DNA of 64,000 bases, from contig CM032813.1 of the NCBI GenBank assembly GCA_019155185.1, positions 5,873,001 through 5,937,000 on the forward strand. The letters are read 5' to 3'. The DNA is from Beaufortia kweichowensis. Lineage: Eukaryota > Chordata > Actinopteri > Cypriniformes > Gastromyzontidae. Below the pieces are notes generated by a model that saw only the letters and a list, made by a program, of their open reading frames with translations, ran no database searches and had not been told where the DNA came from. Each line of letters starts with the position of its first letter. Positions within the stretch are counted from its first letter, which is position 1. The position numbers were made by a program, and so were the translations under genes. Positions 11,469 through 23,500 of the stretch are shown here, one piece after another.

Positions 11469-12299
11469 CTAATAATCCCATTTCAAGGACAGATAGAAGA
11501 GTAAAGAACGATTAGAGAATGTTAATTATCATCTAATGTACAGAGTGACTTTTTGAAGCTGCACATTGTGATGGGGAATAAAGAGACACTACACAAGAAT
11601 GTCCTTGGATTGTCTAAGGCAACCCTCTAAGATTGAACAAGGTTTTTAAGGATTTCGTAAAAAAAAAATGTTATTTGTGGACTGAATTTACTGTGTGATG
11701 ATAAGATGAAGTTTTTATTAAGTGTCTCTGAATCATCTTGTTTCAGTTGCATTTCCCCTTATATTTCTGTCTGTAAGCCTGAGATAGCTGGAGAAACCGT
11801 ATTTCATTGAGCTAGATTGTCATTAGTGGCCATTGTGATTCTGACCATTCATACGTACTGTTGAATAATGCTGCTATTGTTGTAACTCTGCAGAACATGA
11901 TTTAGTTCATAGTTGCATGTTGATTTATGGGAACTTCCAGTGTTGCACTGGAATTTCAGAAAGCTAAATGCCTGCAAAGACCTGCTATAGCTGAGCAGTA
12001 ACAAGTATGGCAACCTGCTGCCTGTATAATGATACCATAATGAAGTCTGGCCTAATGTCTTCTTTAATTGGGTACATTATCTTGTGTGGCAGTTATTCAA
12101 TGGCCATCATTCAGGTTCACCAACCAGGTTAATTGGATGTTAACAGAATTACGCAATGCATTTGGGACAAAAAGACATGGTTAAATCAGAAAGGCTTTTT
12201 GGCATGCATTTTATAATATGATGTACTGTCAGCTAATGAAAAATGATTTCTATTAGACATCATCTTTGTTGGAAGAACTCAGCTAACAACAAAAGGTCC

Positions 12300-12810
12300 C
12301 CAGAACGTCCCCTTGACGTCATCATGTAGGGTTCTTTAAAGGTCATACATAAGGACGTCATCGGGGACGTATGTATGTGTATTTTTTTTTTTTCAGAAAA
12401 GTCTCATTTACTTCTAATCGTGTTAGCATTTCAAAGCAATTCACTTATTTGGAAAATCTTTCATCATCTGGGGTATGAACAGAAATCACTGTATAATTTA
12501 GGCGAAATTTGCAACTCGATGTTACCTGGACAGGTTTTAACAGCGGTGATGTGTATCGATCGCAGTTTTGACCGCTGGACAAATAATTGATATGTGCGCT
12601 TATTACTATCATTACGGTAATATAGTGTCAAAGACAGGGTATGCGGCGCTTATCACTATATTTACGGTAATATCATCGAAGCGGATGAGCTGCGTTATCA
12701 GAGCGTTTATCATGACGTTGCCCCGACCGCAAACTCGTCGTGTTTCAGGTTATTTTAACTGTTTAAAGATTAGAATAAATCATGGTGGTATGTTTTTAAA
12801 ATGTTAATTT
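12300..12810. repeat. CpG-rich block with short inverted and direct repeats
   Basis: Around 12303-12371 two arms containing acgtcccc..tgacgtc are inverted relative to each other. At about 12597-12625 and 12642-12670 a near-duplicate pair reads gcgcttat(t/c)acta..tacggtaatat. The block is richer in CG than its surroundings and is probably a fragment of an unclassified mobile element. Confidence 0.4.
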
Positions 12811-13673
12811 GTTTCTTATTGAACAGGGGAACGCTATCTGACACGAACATTGTCAGCCATCAGCATGTGTTCCCCCTGCTGGACAAATCACAAATCTTTG
12901 ATTACTTAATCAGCATTTTCTAAAGGTTAATAAAATCCTTTCAACTAACATTTCTTGAAAAATAAAATATTTGTATATGTACGGCATTCATGACAAGTGT
13001 CTTAAATATGATGCCAGCAATAGGGCATGCAAATTCATTCATGTAAAAAACTTAAGATTGAATTCTTGTTTTTGATATAGAAACAGCATCACCAACAACA
13101 ACTTAACCATGAAGAATCTGTTGATGACTAACTGTGCAAGACAAGTTCATATGAAAAACGTGACTAGGATGACTATGGAAGGTAATGTAAAGCTATTTAA
13201 AGGCGTTTATTTAAACATTTAATGTTGCACAGAGGCGACAAATTACAATTGCATAATTGTTATGAAATGAACGATTAAAATATATGAATTATGAGTTATG
13301 AATATAGCAATACAGGTAGAAAATATTGCAGCATGAAATCATTAACCAAACATCAGTTTGTTTATTCTTCTAATCACACATGGTGAACCAAGTAAATGAG
13401 GTAAAAACAACGAAATGTTAAACTTTAACCTGTTCGAAGTTAAAAGTGGGCTCATCCGATGTTCATTCTGACCCCAAAAAACAAATGTTTAACTGTTAAA
13501 CAGGGTGTGCATAATAGCTTTCTTCTCAAAGGTCACAAGTCCCCTACATCTATGATAGTTTAAATAGAACATGTGTTGTTTTACAGAAACTAAATATTAT
13601 GCTTACCGCAAAAAACACAATTACGTCTTCATAAACCAAAATGTTATTCTGACGTGTTCTGTGTTTAATTTGT

Positions 13674-13862
13674 GGGTAGTTGAATATAAATATGTGGCTG
13701 TGTCCTATGTTGTGACAGCAAAAATGTAGAAAAACTTACAAAATATACAAATAGCATGAGAGATTTATATTTATTGCTGAAGTTACAAATAAGACGAGAA
13801 AGATTTATCTTAATTTATCTCACACCATAGGACACAGTCACATATTTATTTGTCAACTACCC
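13674..13862. mobile_element. 189-bp terminal-inverted-repeat element (MITE), copy 2
   Basis: Same family as 8029-8145. The ends are GGGTAGTTGA...TCAACTACCC, and imperfect inverted repeats extend about 40 bp (tgtgtcctatg). Both flanks read TTGT, a possible 4-bp target duplication. It has no coding capacity. Confidence 0.75.
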
Positions 13863-15734
13863 TTGTATGTCTCGGAATGGCCCGATCTTCTTCACTACAA
13901 AAGTCAACTGGTTTGTAAAAACCATGAAACAAATGTTCTCTATAAGATATCAGGAGAGCTGTGGTGTTATTGGAGAACTGTGAGAACTGTGAGATAAACT
14001 TTTTTCGTGGTACATATCATTGAGCATGTGTTTTTAATCACATCAGGGTGCTGGTCAAGCAGAGCATCTAGTGGTTCTTTTATGGCAAATGTTGATCTTT
14101 TTGTCTGTCACATGCTCTCATATTGGTCACTATGTTTTATCAGTCAGCGTGTAAGCCTGAGTGTATCATTGTAGGATCACTCAGGCCGTTGAAAAGAGAT
14201 GGCTAAATATTGACAAACCTCAGTGTGTCACCTGTGTTTAAAAGTTTATACTGTAATTCACAAGCCAATGTGCAATATGAGCTGCTGCATGCCAAAACGT
14301 CTCTCTTTTTATGAAAAACATTTTCTTGTGGTCACGGAGAGTACATGAACAGAAATGAACAGATATTGTCAGATACTAGCCAGCCTTTGTGCATGCACAT
14401 ACAGTTGATATCAGGTGTAATTGTTTATGACCTTGGGCAGCTGAAAGATGTCTTCCCTCGTTTAAGTAGATGTGACTTTTTCTTGTACGACTCAAATAGC
14501 AGTGTGGAGGCCTTGCAAATATGGCCGCCTAGTGAAATGACTTCCTTTAAAGTGACTTTACATGATTCATTAATGAGCAACAGCTGTCCTGTAATTTTCT
14601 ATTACCGAGTTTGATTGTCATAACTTGCTGTACAAAGTCTAGAAAGACAGAAGGCTTTACAGAATGACAGAAATGACTTTACAGAAAGACCAAAAATGTT
14701 TGTCTATGATTATATCTGAAAAAAGACAAGATGAATGTTGTGCAGAATCAAAACAAAAATATAAAATAAAGTTACAATATGAAAGAAGGGCTTACACAAA
14801 TCTCACAAAACTGAAGGCTTTCGATACAGGAGTCAGGAAAAGTCTGAGAATAAGTCTATAAAAACAGACAAGCTATGTGTCGTAGAGTCAAAACTGGAAC
14901 AGCATTGTTCTTTGAACTGAAATGGCAAACGTTGTTTCTCTTTATACGTTTCTCTGCAAAGAAAGTGTAAATGCAGCATCCGCTTGTATTACACAACTTT
15001 TTTGGGTTTGTCATAATGAAAAACTTAAGGTCCGCCTTAACAGTTTGCCTTTGGAATGGGCTAAAGTGTTCTGCTGTATTCATCTTATGTGTCTTTTCGT
15101 CTGTGGACTCATTTGTAGCTATTTCTTCTCATTATTCTCATTATGCCGGGCTGCTCTAAAAAATAAACCAAACCAATATGTGAGGGAGGCCAAGCAGAAC
15201 TCATTCCTCTTTTCAATTAATTTAAAGACTCGGGCAAAATTTACCTCTGTGGCTTTACAGAAACCTGGAACAACTTATTCTGTGTGCTAAAATCAACATT
15301 GCATGAGTGTAAGTTAATCTTTCCTAAGAATAAAAATTAGGGCTTGAAAATGTATATTTGCTTTCAAGTCCATATATATTATCTTGAAACTGAATGGAAA
15401 TTATTTACACATTCATTACCTCTAGTCCAAATTTTATGAAAAATCACCACCTATTTTTACAATAATATATGTCAGCAGATTTGTTCAACATATGTTCTGT
15501 GACCTTTCCGTGCACTAGCTAGATCCGTCACCACACCTTGTTCCAGGACATCATAATTACAACTAATACAATCAAAAATAAACTAAATCATCTCAGTCCA
15601 AATCTTGATTTCCGGTCCAAATGACCGGAAAGTTGACAGGAAATGTTTTTCCCTCACAGAATTTGTGTATTCATTACAATACATTTTAAAATAATATTTT
15701 ATGTCTAATACTTTATTTATGTGACAAGATGTGT

Positions 15735-15832
15735 TGTACAGCCAGTTGATTGTTATCACAAAACAAACCGTTTCAGCTGGAGAAACTCTCTGTCAAGAGT
15801 TTATTCTGCGCTAACAACCTGCTGGCTGTACA
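15735..15832. repeat. 98-bp segment with 11-bp terminal inverted repeats
   Basis: TGTACAGCCAG at 15735-15745 is exactly inverted at 15822-15832. It could be a minute transposon relic or a chance palindrome. No second copy is seen in the window. Confidence 0.35.
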
Positions 15833-16483
15833 TTATCTCTTACGTTTCATACTGTCACTTTAGGACAGCTTTTAAATGCTGTAGTAGTTTTGCTTAAGTT
15901 TGGTATGAGAGGTCAGGATCTGAGCGATGGGGGTTAAAGAAGGATATGGGTTTTGAAGAGGAGAGCATTAGAATCTTGTTGCAGCCTCAGTGCTTCTTTT
16001 ATGAGGGAAGGCAGTGGCTGTCAGCTTGGCCCTGTGATCCGGGTTTGATCTGTATGAGCAAGAGCCCATCCAAAGCCTTCTTCCCTCAATTATTCAGCCT
16101 GGGTATGCATGCCTTATGGCAGGAATCTCAAGAAACGAGATCATGAGTTTAGCTATGCAGAGGACATCATTTACACCAGAAACGTTGCATTAGGACTGCT
16201 TTTCAGAATTGTTATAATATTTAGCTTGCATAACGATGTGTCTCAGTGTTGACGGATGTCTTGTTGTTATAGATTTTTGTAGTGCTGCAGAGCTACTTAA
16301 GCAACGTTATTTCATTTAAGGCGGACAGGAATAATCTTATTTTTGACGTGTCTCTCTACAAATAATAGGCCTACTCGTGATTGTCAATTTCAATTTAAGC
16401 ATGCTTTACTGGCTTGAATAAAAGGCTGCACACAATGTGCACAATGTAGTTTACAATAAAAGTAAAGCAAACACTTAGAGAAG

Positions 16484-16973
16484 TACACTGCAAAAACTGA
16501 AATCTAAGAAAGTAGAAAAAGCTTATTTATAAACAATATGTTTTGCTTTTTGTCATGATAGATAAAGTCACACTAGACTATAAATCCTAAACTAAGAAAT
16601 TTGTTGTTCTTTGGCCTTGGCAGTAAATATTAATGCTACTGGATCTTAAAACTAGACAAAAATGCTTAAAACAGGACAGTTGAAAAAAATCGCCTTGAAA
16701 ATACAGTATCTGATCTTAAATCTAGTCACCTTAAATACTGTTGGGTCTTAAAACTAGACAAACATGCTTAAAACTTTGCTTAAAAGTTTTCACTTTTTAT
16801 AAGCTACTGTCCAGTATAGCATTCATTAGTCAAAGACAATTATGCTGTTTTCAAGAATTCTGAAGTCAGTTTTGCTTACCCCATTGGCAGATTATTTTTG
16901 CTAGATTTTAGTACATTTTAACTAGATGTAAGTGTATCTTGCTTGTTTCAAGAAGGGCATTTTTCGCCGTGTA
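16484..16973. mobile_element. About 490-bp non-autonomous DNA transposon with TACACTGCAAAAA-type ends
   Basis: The left end reads TACACTGCAAAAACTG and the right end, inverted, TACACGGCGAAAAATG. The interior has repeated 'ggatcttaaaactagacaaa.atgcttaaaac' units and a 'cttgtttcaag' motif near the right end, like widespread fish MITEs with CACTGCAAAAA termini. It is flanked by TA-rich sequence. Superfamily is uncertain. Confidence 0.6.
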
Positions 16974-17119
16974 AGGTCTAGTGATAAATTAAGTAAACAA
17001 TAAGAGGTATAAACATATAAAATTAGAAATAATAATACAGATTTACAAAAAAAGCAAACTAAAGAAGTAATATTAATTGTAGAAGAAGCCTAATAGAAAC
17101 ATCAAGTTAGATTCTCTCT

Positions 17120-17880
17120 TCCCATCGATGTTAGCGTATAGCGGTGGTGGTGGGTTATAGGGAGGCGTGGTCAGGTTCTGTGCTTAACCTCCCAGATAAA
17201 ATCACACATTATAAAATAAGCGGAGAGAGAAAGCAAGAGGCAGATAAGAGTCTCTGGTGCCGTGCTCTGGCGAGGTGTCACACGATGCCCTCATTCTAAG
17301 CTCTGACAGATAAAGACTTCCTCTGATGGATTCTCTATGTCAATCACAGCTTCTCCGAAGAGCCTTTGATGATACGGTCAAATTGTCTTCAGGGTCATCT
17401 GTAACTGGCTCTTGCTTTTGCGCTCTCGACTTCTTGCAATTTTAGAGTAGCACATTCTTCTTCCTCTCGCACGGTGCAGGATCCAGCAGCACACATCCCC
17501 CAACGCTGGCTTCACTCCTTATCAACACTTTGTGAAGGCCAGGAGGACACTAACTATCTCAGCCTATGGAAATGAACAGCTCTGGCATTTGAATGTCAGG
17601 GTAATATAAGCAGCACTGGATGATGGATATAAAAACCAATAGCCTTGGAGAAAGGTGGTGGAATGAGGAGTCCCTGGCAAATTGTCATATAATGCAAAAT
17701 GGACAGATGATGATAAATTAAAGGACAGGTCACCTGGGATTAATGCAGAGGTCAGAAAAATGAAAAGATGATCAATTTGGGGGCTGTAGTATACCTCTAT
17801 ATCCACAGAGGTGATGTCCCAGGTGACATTTAATACAAATATCACATACGCTAATTATAGCGGCAGACTGGCAAAGAGAG
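17120..17880. other. Complex non-repetitive block of unknown nature
   Basis: Sequence complexity and GC content are higher here than in the surrounding DNA. A - strand frame at 17845-17564 is open for 93 codons and contains a possible donor (ATAGAG then GTATAC) and an acceptor (aatcccag). No family is recognised. It could be a conserved regulatory element or an exon of an unseen gene. Confidence 0.25.
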
Positions 17881-18937
17881 AATCTGGCTGGTGATCTCTG
17901 ATTATTCTGACATGAAAGACAGATGAAAATATAGAAAATGATTGCAAATTTGGTACAATAGTTACAGTACTTGAATTGATACAGTACTTACCTGATGTTG
18001 TGGTCTTTTTTCATAAATATTAAAGTTTGTGTTTAAGGTACTGCTGTGGGTTTTATAGAGCAAAATGTGAAAATGTATTTACTGCAAAACTCGCCTTTCT
18101 AAAAAACTATAGGAAAATGTTTCATACTCAGGACTGCCAATTATCTTTTATGATGAAAAATCTATTTTAGTCCACAAAATTTGTTTTTGATGGCACAACT
18201 GTGCAGTAACACGATCTGAAAAAGTAAAAAAACAAACTACAAAACAAGCTTTAATGAAAATATCAAAGCACGGGGTTTGGAATGTGGTAAAATAAACTCT
18301 ACATGGCCATGCAATTTGGTCTAGTTTTGTCACATTCTTTTCTACATTCTAAATTCTCAATCCCTTATGTTTAAACGTCAATACAAGCCAGATTCCTTTC
18401 CCACAATGCTCACAGCGGGCCATTTACAGTAGATTAACTGTGTGTATTTTATGAAAGAACTGAATAAAAAATGACACATGCAACAACTGTTTCTCTCCAT
18501 TCTCTCTCTCTCTTTATTGTGGATTTTTCCCTTTGTCTCCAAATAGTATAATTTTTATGACTCTTGAAGGGTCTGTTCTTTCAGCATGTTTGAATGCAGG
18601 TATAAATGAAAAAAAAAAAACTCAAACAAAGAAAACTGCCTTCATAATCGCAGTCATTGAATAAATTGAGTTGTTAATATTCATTGAGAGACGCAGGGAC
18701 TGCTACAGATATAAACACAGCATTGTACATTTGACTGTCATTCAGATTCTGTATTCAATATTCAATATCTAAATAAAACACCAGTTTGGTCTGATGATCA
18801 AACATGATACAGACAAAGTATACTAAGTTTTTTTTATGTATATTAAGTTTCACATAAATCAATACAAATCAAGCATTGCCAATTTAAACATCAAGATCAA
18901 CAAAGGTAAATTTCATTGTTTAAGGGTCAAATCCATT

Positions 18938-19140
18938 TTAAGGGATTGCTTATCCAAAATAAAAATGATTGCATCTTTCATAATTTGTTATAATTATGAA
19001 CATAATTTTCATAAACATTTTCATAAAATGTTGTTTGGTTACCAACATCCTTTAAAATATCTTTTTTTGTGTTCTGCAGTAGAAAGTTATTCAGGTTTGG
19101 AATGACATGGGAGTGAGTAATATGAAATTACAAGGAAAAA
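18938..19140. repeat. Decayed copy of the 'aaagggatagttcacccaaa' repeat family
   Basis: It starts 'taagggattgcttatccaaaat' and contains 'ttgtttggttaccaacatcctttaaaatatcttttttgtgttctgcag', followed by 'caggtttggaatgacatgggagtgagta'. These are the internal landmarks of this family, which recurs in ece1 and eif4g3 introns. Confidence 0.55.
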
Positions 19141-19800
19141 ATCATAACATTAAAAAATAGTATGACTTGCTAATCTGGTCATTTTGAACTGGTCTTTAGA
19201 AGAAAGTAATGTACATGTCAAATTATCATATGGGACTATTGGTGATTTGGATTTGTCAACTTTAATTTTAAAGTGTAGAATATTCCATAACAGTGAGGTA
19301 GAGTATTTGATTTCAAATGTCAGAAAAACAGAAAAATGTTAATTGAGGGGTAACGGTGTATAAAGCCAAGGTTTTACTGGAACAGAGTTAACTGTAGAGC
19401 CTGTTATATCACAAATAATTCTTTAAAGAACACAGACTGTGCCACAAAGTGTTTCTTTGCTTTTCTAGTTATTTCAGTCATCATAACTAAAGCAAAGTTC
19501 AAACTTCAAATGACGAAATACAATGCCCATTTAGAACACAATCATCGTTTTGTGTGTATCTTCTGAAAAGCAGATGATTTTAATTATTGAGTTCAGACAT
19601 TTGATGAACATCTAAACAAAGATGTGTATCATAAACATTGTGAAAACATCTGTTGAATGACGTTCTAACATCCATCAGGAAACAATTTAAGAGACATACT
19701 GCAGACAAAACCAACAATTTTCTGGATAAAACACAGCTATATCAAACGCAAATCCATATGAAGTACGTGAGCTACTAGAGTGGTACACAACACTCTTTTT

Positions 19801-19806
19801 TTTATT
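19801..19806 (-). terminator. Candidate alpl polyadenylation signal
   Basis: AATAAA on the - strand, 700 nt beyond the alpl stop codon. It is the best canonical hexamer I see, but the true 3' end is unproven. Confidence 0.3.
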
Positions 19807-20215
19807 ATATGTTGTCTTGAGATAGCAGTGTGCACACTACCCTACCAAGTAGAGATGAAATGTATTGATTGATATGCATTGATATGCAGACGCTCTAACA
19901 TGAGCCCCTTTTATACAACCCAATAAATTGCAGTAAAATTTCATTCAGCTGTACCACATCTGCTATTCACACATGAAAAAGCACATCAACACCAGATGCC
20001 AGAAATTCTCTGTGATGCCATTAATGCCAAAAAAGCATTTTTTTCATTACTGCCTTGTTCACACAAGCATTAAACAGTAATTTACTGGTATTGTTCCTGG
20101 CCATTTGTATTTAAGCTTGAAAACTGACAAGACTGACCAAAACACAATTAGGAGACAGGCTAATAAACTATAACTGTTTTACATATTAAATTTATGAATA
20201 ATCACTGCAACTTTC

Positions 20216-20262
20216 GCAGGCCGCTTTGGATAAAAGCGTCTTCTAAATGCCAGAATGTAAAT
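20216..20262 (+). repeat. SINE 3' tail fragment
   Basis: 'ccgctttggataaaagcgtc' followed by 'ttctaaatgccagaatgtaaatg' is the conserved 3' tail of many fish tRNA-derived SINEs. The head is not recognisable. Confidence 0.7.
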
Positions 20263-20505
20263 GATTATAATCACAAACATTCTCTAAATTAAAACTTGTA
20301 AATTGTAAACCAGTAAACTAAATGGCAAGTACAAAACCTGTTCCCTTTTAACTAAATATTGGTCCCAAAGTTGAAAGACTGATAAGAAACATTTGAAAAA
20401 CTAATCAAATATTATAAAAAATGATAAACTTCATTTGAAGGAATCAGTTAGGATAGTCCCTTATCTTATCACAGAATGGTGCTAGATCAAAAGGAAAGAA
20501 ATGGG

Positions 20506-23500
20506 TCAACATAGAAACCGAGTTACTGTGAGAAAAACAAGCAGCACAGGGGAGATGTGTTTGACAGAGGATGCAGAACCTGAATATATCTGACAGTGGT
20601 CTTTGTTTTGGCCAATGCAAGCTGCATAAGCCATGACGTGAGGAATGTAATGCTGTTCCTGAACTCCGTGAAGAAGATGAGCCATGGGACCTTTAGAAAA
20701 AATGGCTACATCTTCACCTCCATGAGTCTCCATGCGCAACGGAACGGCAGACTGCGCCTGATAGTTATTTTGCTCTAAGGACAGAAAAAAGTCAAGGGGG
20801 ATGATACAGTTTACTGTAATATAGGTTTCATGCCACCTAAAGTTGACAACGGATGTTTAACTTGTGGGATGCAAATCACACATCTTTGTCTAAGCCTATG
20901 TTAGCATGTATGTGCTCCCCATAGTACAATAGTTTTAAAAGCATAAAGGAGGAAGACAAACAGGAAACCAAAATCCAAACAGGAAACCAAAATCCAAGCA
21001 TTCCAAGTAGCTCAAAAGAAGGTCCAGAGGCAAGATAAGCAAGCGATAAGCCTGTAATTACTTACCGTAGTCAACAGTTGAGACATTTTCTCTTCCACCA
21101 TTAACCAACTTGAACCCAGGACCATTTCCATACAGAATGGATGTGAAGGGCTTCTGGTCAACATCACTCACCATGGGCGCTAATCCTGCAGAAAAGCCAT
21201 TCAAAGCTATGAATCTAACCCATGAACCAAGAAATCACAACCCAACTCTGTAATTAAGCCCTGAGACTTCATTACCAACCGAAGATTGAGTTCCCTCGTA
21301 GCGTGTAACCTCCGAAACTAAAGACGTGGGAGTGATCGGCCGTGACTACAGTCAATGTGTCATAAACGCTGGTGAGGAGACCGGCTCGAGTAATGGCCCG
21401 GTCCATCTCCACAGCCTCATAAAGGGCCTGCTTGGCTTTTCCCTCGTGGTGTCCGTGGTCAATGCGCCCACCTGTTTGCGGAACAGTGCGGTCAGTTGTC
21501 GTGTATGTGTGAGATTTTTTTAATAATCTTGTATTATATAATTAAAAAGATATTGACCCTGCATAGGCTACTTGCTTGATTAAAAGTTTCTAACTATTTT
21601 TTGCAGTTTAACAGTTTACTACTTTAATGGAAGGTTAATTATTCAAATGTGCAATATTCATACCTTCAACAAGCAAGAAGAACCCACGCTCATTTTTTTT
21701 GAGGATCTTGATGGCCACATCCACCATCTCAGTGAGCGAAGGGTCTGTGTCTTTGTTTCTCTCGAGTTCATACGGCAGATCTGCTGGCTCAAACAAACCT
21801 GCGGTACAATTCAACATGACACATTTGAATACAAGTAAAACAAGGCAATCTGAAGATGGTAATTCGATCAGTAAGTTTATAAAACCCACCTAACAGATAA
21901 TCCACATTGTTTGGGTTTAGAGAAAGGAGATCCCTCCTGTTCCAAACATAGTAACCTTTCTGATTACACAAAGAGAAAAGAAAAGCCACTTTTGTTTAAT
22001 TTTCCGTTTTTGTTATATGAAACATTGCATTGGTGCGATCTAACATCTCCAAACCAAATCTCAGTAATAAGGCTTCGAAACGAGTACAAATTGTTTTTAT
22101 TCGTATCGTCCGCACAGCCGTACAGCTGGCTGGAGGCGTCTTAAAAACATCAGATCAGATTCAGGGAGGTCAATAAACACGGCATTATATCACGGCAGCA
22201 CAAATATACTGCCACAGGCAGGCAAACTGGAAAAAGTGGAAAAAGTGATTTGTCAGCACAGACATAACGTGGAAGCTTTTCAGATTGAACATGACATTGT
22301 AAATGAGAAGTTGGATGGCTTTCATCTTTCACCTTATCCTTCACTCTATCAATCCACTCCCCCACAAGGTCTCTGCCGTCTTTGCGTGTACCGTTGTGTT
22401 TCTTCTCTGCCGGGTACTCCACGTCCGGTGTGTTTTTGGGGTACATGCTTTTCCGTCCACCTCCCATAATCACCTGCCAAACCAGATTAGGAGACCACAA
22501 GAAATTTACATAGCAGATTTATTATATACATATAGATGCATAACAACATATAATATGGTATTTAAAACAGACAAGCAAACACAATATTAACAAAATCTGA
22601 TAAAATCTCAATTTTAGATATCGAAAGATATCAATTTATCGCATATCATAATACAGTAAAATTAATTAAAATTTAATTAAAATGTGTATCGTAAAGCTGT
22701 AGTGATTGTTTTATAATTGTTAAATTATTTTTTGTTAAAATGCACTTTTATTTTTCAGTGCCAGACTTATTTATTATTTATTGATTTACATATAGAAGGA
22801 TCAATGAAATCTTGCATTCTTTAACAATTTTCAATAATATTAAGTTAACGTTTGAAAACTAAATTTGGCCATTGTCAATTTGTCCACAATCATAATCGTA
22901 ACATGTATTATATTGTGAGCAGAGCGTATCGTTAATGAATGGAAAAAAAACTACTTAATAAAATATCTCACGTTTATGTTAGGGATGTTTTCGAAAAGTT
23001 GTCTTGCGATATCTTTGCAGCCGTTCTGCAGTGCCTCAGGTGGCATGTCCCCATCTGAATACCAGTCGCGATCTACAGAGTGGGCATATGCCGCACTGGG
23101 TGTGGCATGATTCACGCGCGTTGTTGTTACGATTCCAACTGATTTCCCTGGGGAAAAAGATACATGTTTAAAGCTTGCAGGTGTTAATTGTTCCTGTAGA
23201 GATGTAATCTTGTTTACATTTTACTGCTTGCATTTTGTAATACTTTCCTCACCAGTTTAGTAACTTTAATTAATAATGGAAATATATGAAGCAAATGAGG
23301 TATTATTTAAGGACAGCACTGAGTTACCCTTAAAAATACTTGTCACAAAATCACTTGTCTTAACATGTCAAAACATCATTATCCGTTGATCATATACATG
23401 TATTTTTATGTCATGCAACCTAAACCACTTGGTTTCATGTGATTTTTTTTTTTACATTTTTGTTTCGCAAATTTTGCTAAATTTAGTAATATCTAACTAT

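Larger units (their letters stand above)
11469..20505. other. Gene-poor interval between the guanylin genes and alpl
   Basis: No gene can be supported. Open frames at 14345-14614 (+), 14922-15290 (+) and 17564-17845 (-) are ordinary AT-rich open stretches or lack a convincing splice context. Mobile elements and odd blocks inside are listed separately. Part of the right end must be the alpl 3' untranslated region. Confidence 0.45.

Noticed and set aside
13089..13181. Possible + strand exon (acceptor atagaaacag, donor GTAATG)
   Set aside because: The open stretch is short, and no phase-compatible neighbour or family resemblance was found.
14922..15290. 122-codon + strand open frame
   Set aside because: AT-rich with no splice context, no motif and overlapping open frames on both strands.
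21635..22144. + strand open frames over alpl exons 8-9
   Set aside because: They are antisense shadows of the alpl coding exons.
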